Source: Acidimicrobiia bacterium (lineage in GTDB: Bacteria > Actinomycetota > Acidimicrobiia > Spongiisociales > UBA11373). Taken from it: DNA of 36,331 nucleotides. Position numbers and translations under genes: made by a program. The notes below the pieces were generated by a model, which ran no database searches, was not told the DNA's origin, and was given only the letters and a program-made list of their open reading frames with translations. Shown piece by piece: positions 15,111-23,332 of the stretch; position 1 is the first letter of the stretch, and each line of letters opens with the position of its first letter. The DNA lies in the NCBI GenBank assembly GCA_016932695.1, contig JAFGCH010000119.1, forward strand, positions 1 to 36,331. Reading direction: 5' to 3'.

Positions 15111-16712
15111 GTGCGGGCCGCGCGGTATCGGGCGCTATCTCTGCTGCTCCTGCTGCCCGCCGCGCTGGCCCCCGCGGCGGCTGCAGAGGAGCCGCTGCGT
15201 TCCTTCACCATCGCCGCCACCGGGGACATCCTCATCCACGGCATGGTGGCCCAGGCGGCCGCGGCCTATGCCGGGGGCGACGGCTACGACTTCACTCCCA
15301 TGCTGGCCCCCACCGAGCCCTGGATCGCCGAGGCCGATCTCGCCATCTGCCACCTAGAGGGGAACCTCTCGCCGACCAACACCGGCCTCTCCTACTACCC
15401 GCGCTTCATCGGCCCCCGCGAGGTGGCCGAGGCTATTGCCGCCATCGGCTACGACACCTGCTCCCTGGCGGGCAACCACGCCCTCGACGGCGGCCGGCGC
15501 GGACTAGAGGACACCATCACCCTGCTCGAGGAGCAGGGCATCGCCCACGAAGGCACGGCGCGCAGTGAGGAGGAGCGCCTTCCCGGCTTCTACGAGGTGA
15601 AGGGAGTCAAGGTCGCCCACCTCGACTACACCTACGGCACCAACGGGCTGCCTCGCTCCGCCCCCTACGAGGTGAACATCATCGATCGCGACGCCATCCT
15701 CGCCGACGCCCGTTGGGCCCGGGAGCAGGGAGCCGAGTTCGTGATCCTCACCCTGCACTGGGGCATCGAGAAGCATCATCCCCCTACCGGCACCCAGGCC
15801 GCCCTGGCCGAGGAGCTGCTGGGCTCGCCCGACATCGACCTCATCCTGGGCAGCCACGCCCACGTGGTGCAGCCCGTCGATCGGGTGAACGGCAAGGTGG
15901 TCGTCTACGGCATGGGCAACCACCTCTCCAACCAGAACTCCATCTGGGGGCCGGACTACTACTCCACCGAAGACGGCCTGATGGTGCACCTGACGGTGAC
16001 CGAGCAGCCCGACGGCAGCTTCGCCACCACCCGAGTGCAGTACACCCCCACCCTGGTGGAGTTCCGCAGCTATCGGGTGCTTCCCATCGCCTGGGCATTG
16101 GCTGCGGGCGAGGGCGACCCGGCCCTGCTGCAAGCCTCCTGGGAGCGCACCGTGGCCAACGTCACCATGCTGGGCACCGAGGGCCTGGAACTCAGCCCGG
16201 CGGCCTGGGAGCCGCTCTCCTGCCGCGGGCTGGCGGCCACCGTGGTGGGCACCGCCGGCGACGACGTGCTGGTGGGCACCCCCGGCGACGACGTGATCGT
16301 GGGCCGGGGCGGCGACGACGTGATCCTGGGACTCGAGGGCAACGACCTGGTGTGCGGCGGTGACGGCGACGACGCCATCTGGGGCGGGGGCGGCTGGGAT
16401 ACCCTCTGGGGCGGGGAAGGAGCCGACGTCCTCTACGGCGGCACCGGGCGGGACCGCCTGTACGGCGAAGAGGGGAACGACACGCTGTGGGGCGGGCCCG
16501 ACGGCGACGCCCTGTACGGCGGCGACGGCGACGACACCCTGCTGGGCCATGAAGGAGACGACCTGCTGGTCGCCGGCCCTGGGATCGACCACCTGTGGGG
16601 CGGGTTCGGGGCCGACACGCTGATAGGGTTCGACCCGGACGACGCCCTGGTGGGTGACGGCACCGACACCTGCAAGATGGGTGCGCTGGTGGTCCCCTGC
16701 CGGGCCTCCTGA
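15111..16712 (+). CDS. CapA-family (PGA_cap) protein fused to C-terminal RTX repeats, copy 1
   Basis: A 533-residue exported protein: signal peptide (1-25, ALSLLLLLPAALAPAAAA), CapA/PgsA metallophosphatase-like domain (about 30-330) with Asp39 in ATGDILIH, HLEGNLSPTNTG, AGNHALDGG (121-123 GNH), TLHWGIE and GSHAHVVQPV, then a linker and about fifteen RTX nonapeptides from Cys371, ending C-x8-C. CapA proteins are linked to poly-gamma-glutamate capsules, but the superfamily covers diverse metallo-phosphoesterases; no capB/capC genes are nearby. GTG 15111 has AAGGAGG just upstream (spacing only 3) and a TAGCGT -10-like box at 15081-15086; GTG 15087 is an alternative. First of three paralogues. 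Confidence 0.85.
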   Translation: MRAARYRALSLLLLLPAALAPAAAAEEPLRSFTIAATGDILIHGMVAQAAAAYAGGDGYDFTPMLAPTEPWIAEADLAICHLEGNLSPTNTGLSYYPRFIGPREVAEAIAAIGYDTCSLAGNHALDGGRRGLEDTITLLEEQGIAHEGTARSEEERLPGFYEVKGVKVAHLDYTYGTNGLPRSAPYEVNIIDRDAILADARWAREQGAEFVILTLHWGIEKHHPPTGTQAALAEELLGSPDIDLILGSHAHVVQPVDRVNGKVVVYGMGNHLSNQNSIWGPDYYSTEDGLMVHLTVTEQPDGSFATTRVQYTPTLVEFRSYRVLPIAWALAAGEGDPALLQASWERTVANVTMLGTEGLELSPAAWEPLSCRGLAATVVGTAGDDVLVGTPGDDVIVGRGGDDVILGLEGNDLVCGGDGDDAIWGGGGWDTLWGGEGADVLYGGTGRDRLYGEEGNDTLWGGPDGDALYGGDGDDTLLGHEGDDLLVAGPGIDHLWGGFGADTLIGFDPDDALVGDGTDTCKMGALVVPCRAS

Positions 16713-16768
16713 GATCGCAATCACCCTCGGTCCACGAACGAACCAGCGCGCCCCACATGCCCCTCAGA

Positions 16769-16798
16769 ACGGGTGCCCGGCTCCTGCCGGGCACCCGT
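16769..16798. terminator. Bidirectional hairpin between convergent CapA-RTX and small RTX genes
   Basis: A perfect 13-bp stem ACGGGTGCCCGGC / GCCGGGCACCCGT with a TCCT loop, centred between the stops of two convergent genes (16712 and 16819). There is no long T tract on either side, so termination efficiency is uncertain. Confidence 0.65.
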
Positions 16799-16818
16799 CT
16801 CACCCGTCGCCGGGGCGT

Positions 16819-17148
16819 CTACGGCACCAGCTCGCAGCCGAGTGCGTCCTCGGCGTCGCAGAAGTCGCTGCCGCGGCCGCCGTAGGCTAGGTCGTCGCCG
16901 GGCCCGCCGATCAGGCCCCGGTTGCCGAGAGAGTCGTTGCCCCCCTCCCCGAAGAGCCAATCGTTGCCGCCCCCGCCTACGAGGCGATCGCGCCCCGGGC
17001 CACCGCAGAGCTTGTCGTTGCCCCCCATCCCGTTGATGGTGTCGTTCCCGCCACCGGCGGCTATGACATCGTCACCCGCCGTGCCCACGAGGATGTCGCG
17101 GCCGTCGGTCCCCTGGATGGTCGTATGCGCCGCGCCGCAGATCTCCAT
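16819..17148 (-). CDS. Small RTX calcium-binding protein, in frame behind the beta-domain gene
   Basis: A 109-residue protein made almost entirely of RTX nonapeptides (about nine), with Cys4, Cys48 (C-x43-C) and a terminal C-x7-C, the same cysteine frame as the subtilase and CapA-RTX modules. It has no signal peptide. Its ATG at 17148 follows immediately after the TAG stop (17149-17151) of the upstream secreted gene, in the same reading frame, and M-E-I-C aligns with A-M-H-T-C at the linker/RTX junction of the subtilase. Either it is restarted from the GGAG six bases upstream as a separate protein, or the TAG is a nonsense mutation (or read-through point) in an ancestral secreted fusion. Expected role: calcium-dependent folding or surface attachment. 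Confidence 0.8.
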   Translation of the reverse strand: MEICGAAHTTIQGTDGRDILVGTAGDDVIAAGGGNDTINGMGGNDKLCGGPGRDRLVGGGGNDWLFGEGGNDSLGNRGLIGGPGDDLAYGGRGSDFCDAEDALGCELVP

Positions 17149-17580
17149 CTAATTCTCCGGAGGCGGCTCGGTCTTCAGCTGCACCGTCAGGGTCTGGCCG
17201 GACGCCAGAGAGATCTTGTCCTGGAACGTCCAGTACAGCTTCAGCCGGGTCCCGGGGGTGAGGAACTCGCCGTTGGCGCAGTTCAAGTCGGACCCGCCGA
17301 TCCCGGTCGCCGCGTAGTAGTTGCTCCCTGCCGGGATGCCGTTGAACTTGGCCACGCCGCCGGGGCCGGTGCAGGCGTAGCGCGGCCCACCGGCGAACAG
17401 GAAGACCTCGACCCCGGCCAGAGGCTGGTAGACGCCTCCCGCATCCGGGTACATCACCTTCACCTTGATGGTCCCGGTGTCGCCTGCCTGCGCCGCGGTC
17501 GTGCCCAGCGCCAGCACGACCAGCAGCAGAGCCAGGATCACAAAGCGCGCCCGCCTTGCCGTCGACGTCGATGCCGGCAT
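17149..17580 (-). CDS. Secreted beta-sandwich (carboxypeptidase-regulatory/SdrD B-like) domain protein
   Basis: A 143-residue exported protein. Signal peptide about 1-32 (RRARFVILALLLVVLALG, cleavage near AQA-GD), then one prealbumin-like domain with the recurring GxPLAGVxV, a CTGPGGVAKFNGIPAG segment and a second Cys in DLNCANG, suggesting a disulphide. The end is a proline-rich linker TEPPPEN directly before TAG. ATG 17580 is set by GGGAGG six bases upstream. The downstream RTX gene begins at the very next codon in the same frame. Likely an extracellular adhesin-like or structural domain; no enzymatic residues seen. Divergent from CapA-RTX copy 2. Confidence 0.8.
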   Translation of the reverse strand: MPASTSTARRARFVILALLLVVLALGTTAAQAGDTGTIKVKVMYPDAGGVYQPLAGVEVFLFAGGPRYACTGPGGVAKFNGIPAGSNYYAATGIGGSDLNCANGEFLTPGTRLKLYWTFQDKISLASGQTLTVQLKTEPPPEN

Positions 17581-17688
17581 GGCGATCCTCCCTTCTCCGG
17601 ACAGTCCGCCGGGTACCCTCCCCCAACGGCACGATTCCTGGAATCTAGCCAAAGAGCAAGCCGGGTAACCGCCGCACCGGGATGCTCC

Positions 17689-17717
17689 TTGCGGCTACCC
17701 CGGCCGGTTCCTACGGT
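17689..17717 (+). promoter_or_regulatory. Promoter for leaderless CapA-RTX copy 2
   Basis: TTGCGG (17689-17694) and TACGGT (17712-17717) are separated by exactly 17 bp, matching a primary sigma promoter. The GTG start lies 6 nt after the -10 box, where transcription would begin, so the mRNA is probably leaderless; no ribosome binding site precedes the GTG. Confidence 0.6.
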
Positions 17718-17723
17718 TCTCCC

Positions 17724-19322
17724 GTGCGGCGGCAACTCGCCCTCGTCGCGACGGCACTCCTCCCAACGCTGGCCGCCCTGCCGGCCGCGGCGGCCCCGGC
17801 CGCGCGCTCCTTCACCATTGCCGCCACCGGCGACATCATCGTCCACCGGGCCATAGCCGACGCCGCCCGTATCGCCCCCGGACGCAACGTCTACGACTTT
17901 CGGCCGCTACTGCTCCCCATCGAGCCCTGGATCTCCGATGCCGACTTCGCCCTCTGCCACCTCGAAGGCACCCTCTCCCCCACCAACACCGGCCTCCTCT
18001 ACCAGCACGAGGACGAGCACCCCGCCTACTTCAACGGCCCGCACGAAATGGCCACCGCCCTGATGGCCACCGGTTACGACGCCTGCTCCACCGCCGGAAA
18101 CCACGCTCTCGACCGCGGCCTCACCGGCGTCACCGAGACCCTGGAGGTGCTCGACGCCGCCGGCCTAGGCCATGCGGGCACAGGCCGCGATAACGCCGAG
18201 CGAGAGCCCGTCCTCTACCAGGTCAACGGGGTGCGGGTCGCCCACCTGGCCTACACCCAGGGCACCAACGAGCCGCGCCCAACCGAGGCCCCCTGGGCGG
18301 TGAACGTCATCGACCGCGCCGCCATCCTGGCCGACGCCCGCCGGGCCCGCGAGCAGGGGGCCGAGTTCATCATGGTCAGCCTCCACTGGGGGACGGAGTA
18401 CCAGCAGGCCCTCGACACCTCCCAGACGAGCCTCGCTGCCGCTCTCACCGCCTCGCCCGATATCGACCTCATCCTCGGCCACCACACCCACCTGGTACAG
18501 AGCATCGCCCGGGTCAACGGCAAAGTGGTCGCCTACGGCCTGGGCAACCTGTTGTCCAACATCCGCACGGCGAAGGACGGCACCAAGGCCGGCTCCGAGG
18601 ATGGGGTGATCGTTCACTTGCGCGTCGAAGAGACGGAGAACAGCTTCACCGTCACCGAAGTCACCGTGACCCCCACCTGGGTGGACTGGCAGACCAAGCG
18701 GGCACTCCCGGTGGAGCACACCCTGGCCTACGGCGAGGGCGCGGTGCCCACCGCCGCCCTCCAGGCTTCCCGCGCCCACACCCTGAGGCGCGCCGGCACG
18801 CCGACCGCACTCTCGCCGACCCCGTGGCCCTCCCTGGTGTGCGCCGGCCGGGTGGCCTCCCTCGTGGGCACTGCCGGGCCCGACGTGCTGATGGGCACCC
18901 CGGGTGACGACGTCATCGTGGGCCGAGGCGGGGGCGACATCATCCTGGGAGGCGAGGGCGACGACCTTATCTGCGGGGGCAACGGCGCCGACCTCGTCTG
19001 GGGCGGCCCCGGCGCCGATTCGGCCTACGGAGACCACGGAGACGATTTGCTCTCCGGCGGCGACGGGCCGGACACGCTCCACGGCGGGAGCGGTGCCGAC
19101 CGCTTGGGCGGCGGCGAGTCGGCAGACAGCCTGTACGGCGGGGCGGGCGACGACCTCCTCTCGGGCCAGGCCGGGGGCGACGTCCTGGAGGCCGGCCCCG
19201 GCCGGGACCTCCTGCGCGGCGGCACCGGGGCGGACACCTTGGCCGGCCTGCCGGGCGATCGACTGCAGGGAGATGCCGCCGACTCCTGCCGGGTCATCGG
19301 AGTGGTTGCGCCCTGCGAGTGA
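17724..19322 (+). CDS. CapA-family (PGA_cap) protein fused to C-terminal RTX repeats, copy 2
   Basis: A 532-residue exported paralogue of the CapA-RTX gene at 15111. Signal peptide about 1-24 (LALVATALLPTLAALPAAAAPA); CapA domain with ATGDIIVHRA, HLEGTLSPTNTG, AGNHALDRG, LHWGTEYQ and GHHTHLVQSI; then a linker SPTPWPSLVC opening about fifteen RTX repeats with C-x43-C and terminal C-x8-C. GTG 17724 is chosen because the signal peptide begins there and a well-spaced promoter ends 6 nt upstream. The stop overlaps a potential GTG of the next paralogue (GTGA at 19319-19322), so copy 2 and copy 3 are probably one transcript. Metal-dependent hydrolase activity is inferred; substrate unknown. Confidence 0.85.
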   Translation: MRRQLALVATALLPTLAALPAAAAPAARSFTIAATGDIIVHRAIADAARIAPGRNVYDFRPLLLPIEPWISDADFALCHLEGTLSPTNTGLLYQHEDEHPAYFNGPHEMATALMATGYDACSTAGNHALDRGLTGVTETLEVLDAAGLGHAGTGRDNAEREPVLYQVNGVRVAHLAYTQGTNEPRPTEAPWAVNVIDRAAILADARRAREQGAEFIMVSLHWGTEYQQALDTSQTSLAAALTASPDIDLILGHHTHLVQSIARVNGKVVAYGLGNLLSNIRTAKDGTKAGSEDGVIVHLRVEETENSFTVTEVTVTPTWVDWQTKRALPVEHTLAYGEGAVPTAALQASRAHTLRRAGTPTALSPTPWPSLVCAGRVASLVGTAGPDVLMGTPGDDVIVGRGGGDIILGGEGDDLICGGNGADLVWGGPGADSAYGDHGDDLLSGGDGPDTLHGGSGADRLGGGESADSLYGGAGDDLLSGQAGGDVLEAGPGRDLLRGGTGADTLAGLPGDRLQGDAADSCRVIGVVAPCE

Positions 19323-19375
19323 CGAGGCGAAGCGCGCCTTGCCGGCCGCGGCGGCGTATACCCTGGGCCGGGCAG

Positions 19376-20995
19376 ATGAACCGTCACCTTCCCCGGCACC
19401 TCGCCTTGCTGGCCCTGGCGGCCGCCTTACTGCTTTCGCCCGACGGCGCCCGGGCGGACGGCCTGCGCTCCTTCTCGCTGAGCGCCGCCGGGGACATCCT
19501 CCTCCAACGGCCCATCGCCGATGCCGCCGAAGCCGCCCTGCCCGGAGAGGGCACCTACGACTTCACCTCGCTGCTGCGCGCCGTGGAGCCCTGGATCGCC
19601 GACGCCGACTTCGCCGTGTGCCACCTGGAGAGCACCCTCTCGGCCGACAACACCACCCTGCTGTACGACGAAAGCGGCTGGCCCCGCTTCAGCGGGCCCC
19701 ACGAGGTAGGGGCGGCGCTGGCGGCCGTCGGCTACGACGCCTGCTCCCTGTCGAGCAACCACGCCTGGGACCGCGGTTCAGCCGGCATCGCCGAGACCAT
19801 CGAGGTACTCGACCGCTACGGCATCCTGCACACAGGCACCGCCCGGGCCCCCGACGAGCGCCTGCCCGCCCGCTACGAGATCAACGGCGTCAGCGTGGCC
19901 CACATCTCCTACTCCACGGGGACCAACTTCCGGCCTCTCCCCGCCGGCGGGGAATGGGTGATGAACGTGATGGACCCCGCCGCCATCCTCGCCGACGCCC
20001 GCTGGGCCCGCGAACAGGGGGCCGAGTTCACCATCGTCAGCCTGCACTGGGGCACTCCCTACCAGGCGGCTCCCGATGGGCCCCAACTGGCCGTGGCGGA
20101 GGCCCTCACCGCCTCGCCGGACGTCGACCTGATCCTGGGCCACCATGCCCATATGGTCCAGCCGGTGACGTGGCTCCACGGCAAGCCGGTGGTTTACGGC
20201 ATGGGGGATCTGCTGTCGGGTCTCCACGGCGGGCCCTCCCGGGGCCCCGGTGCCGGCGACGGGATCATGGTGAACCTCACCGTGGCCGAGCAGCCCGGGG
20301 GAGGCTTCGCCGTGAGCGACCTGGCCGTCACCCCCACCTGGGTGGACCCCGCCACCAAGCGGGTGCTCCCCATCGACCACGTTCTCGCCGGCCGGACCGA
20401 CGGCACCCTCGCCTCCCTGCTGCGGGCATCGCGCGCTCTCAGCCTGGAGAGGATCGGCATGCTGGGGGGCGACGCGGCCGTCACTCCCACCCCCTGGCCC
20501 TCGCTGGGCTGCGCCGGGCGGACGGCCACCATCGCCGGTACCGCCGGGCCCGAGGTGCTCGTGGGGACCGCCGGTCCCGACGTCATCGTGGGCCGCGGGG
20601 GGGACGACCTCATCTTCGGCCTCGCCGGGGACGACCTCATCTGCGCCGGAGAGGGCAACGACACCGTGTGGGGCGGCCCGGGCCGGGACACCCTCTACGG
20701 GGAGGCCGGCCACGACCTGTTGTCGGGGGGCAGCGGCCCGGACCAGATCTTCGGCGGAGAAGGCTCGGACCGCCTCGGCGGCGGCGAAGGCGACGACCGC
20801 CTCTTCGGAGATGAGGGCGACGACGTCCTTTCGGGCCACGGCGGCGACGATCTCCTGGATGCCGGACGGGGTCGCGACATCCTCTGGGGCGGCACCGGCG
20901 CCGATCTGCTGATCGCCTCGTCGCCCGCGACGGTGCTCCGGGCCGATGCGGGGGATGCCTGCCGCCTCGAGGCCGCCGCCGTCTCCTGTCCCTGA
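19376..20995 (+). CDS. CapA-family (PGA_cap) protein fused to C-terminal RTX repeats, copy 3
   Basis: A 539-residue exported paralogue, closest to copy 2 in linker and repeat layout. Signal peptide about 1-24 (HLALLALAAALLLSPDGARA); CapA domain with AAGDILLQRP (Gln where copies 1 and 2 have His), HLESTLSADNTT (also changed), SSNHAWDRG, LHWGTPYQ and GHHAHMVQPV; then SPTPWPSLGC-like linker and about sixteen RTX repeats with C-x43-C and terminal C-x8-C. The substitutions suggest altered or relaxed activity relative to copies 1 and 2. ATG 19376 fits the signal peptide; an in-frame GTG at 19319 overlapping the previous stop would add 19 residues. A TATACCCT box lies at 19357-19364. Confidence 0.84.
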   Translation: MNRHLPRHLALLALAAALLLSPDGARADGLRSFSLSAAGDILLQRPIADAAEAALPGEGTYDFTSLLRAVEPWIADADFAVCHLESTLSADNTTLLYDESGWPRFSGPHEVGAALAAVGYDACSLSSNHAWDRGSAGIAETIEVLDRYGILHTGTARAPDERLPARYEINGVSVAHISYSTGTNFRPLPAGGEWVMNVMDPAAILADARWAREQGAEFTIVSLHWGTPYQAAPDGPQLAVAEALTASPDVDLILGHHAHMVQPVTWLHGKPVVYGMGDLLSGLHGGPSRGPGAGDGIMVNLTVAEQPGGGFAVSDLAVTPTWVDPATKRVLPIDHVLAGRTDGTLASLLRASRALSLERIGMLGGDAAVTPTPWPSLGCAGRTATIAGTAGPEVLVGTAGPDVIVGRGGDDLIFGLAGDDLICAGEGNDTVWGGPGRDTLYGEAGHDLLSGGSGPDQIFGGEGSDRLGGGEGDDRLFGDEGDDVLSGHGGDDLLDAGRGRDILWGGTGADLLIASSPATVLRADAGDACRLEAAAVSCP

Positions 20996-21136
20996 GGGCA
21001 CCGGCCTGCCCTGCCCTCCCGACCGTTCTTGACGGGCGGTCGCCGGCGCGGCTGGGTAGCCTGGCTGCGCCGCGGGGAGCCCGGGGACCCCGGCCTGGCC
21101 CAGACCGAGTCGGCCCCGGTGGCGGGGAAGGTGCAC

Positions 21137-22903
21137 ATGACCTGGGAGCAGGCGACGATCTTCGCCATCCTCGGGGTGTCACTCGCCCTGTTCGCCTGGG
21201 GCCGCTGGCGCTACGACTTGGTCGGCGTGATGGCCTTGCTGACCGCTACGGTCACCGGGATCATCGAGCCCGGTCAGGCCTTTCAGGGCTTCGCCCATCC
21301 GGCCGTGGTCACGGTGGTGGCCGTCCTGATCATGGGCCGCGGCCTGGAGAGGTCGGGCTTCGCCGAGATGGCCAGTCGACGCTTGCTGACCCTGAAGGAC
21401 CACCGCATCCTGCAGTTGGCGGTGCTCACCGGCCTGGTGCTCTTCTCCTCGGCCTTCATCAACAACGTCGGGGCCTTGGCTCTCTACCTGCCGGTGGCGC
21501 TACGAGTGAGCCGGGCCACCGGCCAGCCGCCCTCGCGGCTGCTCATGCCGTTGGCCTTCGCCTCCCTGTTCGGCGGCCTGCTGACTCTGGTAGGCACCCC
21601 GCCCAACATCATCATCGCCACCATTCGGGAGCGAGCCGGCGGTGAGCCCTTCGGGATGTTCGACTTCTCCCCGGTGGGAGGGGCGGTAGCCCTGCTCGGG
21701 GTGGCTCTCATGATCCTGATCGGGTGGCGGCTCGTCCCGGTGCGCCGCAGCGCCACCGCCCCCGGGGCGCTGTTCACCGTCGCCGACTACTTGAGCGAGC
21801 TGCGGGTAACCCCCGGTTCCGCCGCCGACGGAGCCTCGCTGCGCAAGATCATGGAGGACGCCGACGTAGTCGCGCTCGGCCTGGTTCGCGACGAGCGGCA
21901 GCGCACCGAACTGCCCATGTTCACCGTGCTGCAAGCCGATGACGTCCTGGTGGTCGAAGGGGACGCCGAGGCCATCGACGACCTCATCTCCCGATTCGGC
22001 TTCGCCCTGGGGGGAGCGCCGAAGACGGGGGCGGTGCTGCGCGGCTTGAGCCTGCACGAGGCGGTGGTGCCGCCCGGGGCCTTCGCCGTGGGCCGCAGCG
22101 CCACCTCGCTGCGCCTGCGGGGCCGCCATGCGGTGAACCTCCTCGGCGTGGCCCGGGCCGGCGAGCGCATCTACCAGCGCCTCGCCGAGATCTCCTTCGA
22201 AGTCGGCGACGTCCTGCTGCTCCAGGGCCGGGAGTCGGCCGTCAAGGCGGTCATCGCCGACCTGGGTTGCCTCCCCCTCGCCGAGCGGGAAATCACGCTG
22301 GGCACCAATCGGCGCCTCGCCCTGGGCCTGGGCATCTTCGCCGCGGCCGTCGTCGCCGCCGCCGTCGGGCTCCTCCCCGTCGAACTGGCTTTCGCCCTCG
22401 CCGCCCTGGTGATGGTGCTGACCAGGCTGGTGTCGCTCGAGGGCGCCTACCGGGCCGTCGACCTCCCCATCGTCGTGCTGCTGGGCACCATGCTCCCCGT
22501 GGGAGAGGCCCTGGAGACCACCGGGGCCGCCGACCTCCTCGCCGAACGCCTGGTAGCCATGGGCGGCGTGGCTTCCCCCGGAGTGCTCGTCGCCGCTCTC
22601 ATGGGAGCGGTGATGCTGCTCTCCAACGTGGTCAACAACGCCGCGGCGGCGGCCATCGCCGCTCCCATCGCCATCCGGATGGCTCAAAGCCTGTCGGTGT
22701 CCCCCGACCCCTTCCTCATGGCGGTGGCCATCGGCGCCTCGCTGCCGCTGCTCACTCCCATCGGCCATCAGTCGAACCTGCTGGTCATGGCCCCCGGCGG
22801 CTACCGCTTCGGCGACTACTGGCGCCTAGGCCTGCCCCTGTCGCTGCTGGCGGTGGTCGCCGGCACCGGGGCGATCCTGTGGGCCTGGCCCCCGGGGGGA
22901 TGA
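21137..22903 (+). CDS. SLC13/DASS-type anion transporter with two RCK_C domains
   Basis: A 588-residue membrane protein of the SLC13 (DASS)/ArsB-like ion transporter superfamily. About ten to twelve hydrophobic helices in two halves flank two cytosolic TrkA-C/RCK_C domains (about 225-300 and 310-385; LQADDVLVVEGDAEAIDDL and EVGDVLLLQGRES are their typical ends). Transport motifs include SAFINNVGALALYLPVAL, LVGTPPNIII in the first half and LSNVVNNAAAAAIAAPIAI, TPIGHQSNLLVM in the second. Sulfate, di/tricarboxylate or a similar anion is likely; sodium coupling is possible. ATG 21137 follows GGGGAAGG. Convergent with the DUF202 gene, 6 bp apart. Confidence 0.9.
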   Translation: MTWEQATIFAILGVSLALFAWGRWRYDLVGVMALLTATVTGIIEPGQAFQGFAHPAVVTVVAVLIMGRGLERSGFAEMASRRLLTLKDHRILQLAVLTGLVLFSSAFINNVGALALYLPVALRVSRATGQPPSRLLMPLAFASLFGGLLTLVGTPPNIIIATIRERAGGEPFGMFDFSPVGGAVALLGVALMILIGWRLVPVRRSATAPGALFTVADYLSELRVTPGSAADGASLRKIMEDADVVALGLVRDERQRTELPMFTVLQADDVLVVEGDAEAIDDLISRFGFALGGAPKTGAVLRGLSLHEAVVPPGAFAVGRSATSLRLRGRHAVNLLGVARAGERIYQRLAEISFEVGDVLLLQGRESAVKAVIADLGCLPLAEREITLGTNRRLALGLGIFAAAVVAAAVGLLPVELAFALAALVMVLTRLVSLEGAYRAVDLPIVVLLGTMLPVGEALETTGAADLLAERLVAMGGVASPGVLVAALMGAVMLLSNVVNNAAAAAIAAPIAIRMAQSLSVSPDPFLMAVAIGASLPLLTPIGHQSNLLVMAPGGYRFGDYWRLGLPLSLLAVVAGTGAILWAWPPGG

Positions 22904-22909
22904 GCCGGC

Positions 22910-23269
22910 TCAGGTGAGGACGAAGGCCAGCCCGGCCGCCGCCACCAGCAAGGTCACCACCCCCACCACGATGGGCCCCACCGTGGAGGATTGGTAGCGG
23001 CCCCGATCGAGCTGGGCCGTCACCCTGAGGTAACGGGCGGTGGAGGCCACCGCCGCCACCGCCCCCAGGAAGATCAAGGACAAGCCCAGGGCGTTGGCCA
23101 CGGGGCCTTCGGTATCGACCAGCTCGGCCACCAGGATCCCCAAGCCGATGAAACCCAGGCAGGTCCGCACCCAGGACAAGAACGTGCGCTCGTTCGCCAG
23201 GTGGTCGCGAGCCAGACCACCTTCGCTCGGCCGGATCTCGCCCCGGGTGAGAAAACGGCGGAAGTCCAC
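22910..23269 (-). CDS. DUF202 (YidH-family) membrane protein
   Basis: A 119-residue protein with the DUF202 signature RDHLANERTFLSWVRTCLGF and three predicted transmembrane helices (about 30-50, 60-80, 95-118). Function is not established for the family. GTG 23269 has AAGGTGA a few bases upstream. Convergent with the anion transporter. Confidence 0.9.
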   Translation of the reverse strand: MDFRRFLTRGEIRPSEGGLARDHLANERTFLSWVRTCLGFIGLGILVAELVDTEGPVANALGLSLIFLGAVAAVASTARYLRVTAQLDRGRYQSSTVGPIVVGVVTLLVAAAGLAFVLT

Positions 23270-23332
23270 CCGTTCACCTTACCGCTCCACGTCTTGTCTC
23301 TGATGCCAACCCGGGCCCCCCGAACGCGACTT

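Noticed and set aside
18904-20814. 636-codon open frame overlapping CapA-RTX copies 2 and 3
   Set aside because: Frame-shifted reading of the RTX and CapA coding sequence, dominated by Arg/Pro/Gly; the real frames have conserved motifs and signal peptides.
13000-21000. RTX repeat arrays considered as nucleotide tandem repeats or CRISPR-like array
   Set aside because: The periodicity is 27 bp coding for nonapeptides with strong amino-acid rather than nucleotide conservation, inside open reading frames with Cys-framed ends; no constant repeat/variable spacer pattern.
21029-21062. Promoter for the anion transporter: TTGACG and TAGCCT
   Set aside because: The boxes are about 22 bp apart, longer than the usual 16-19 bp, so it is not reported as a promoter.
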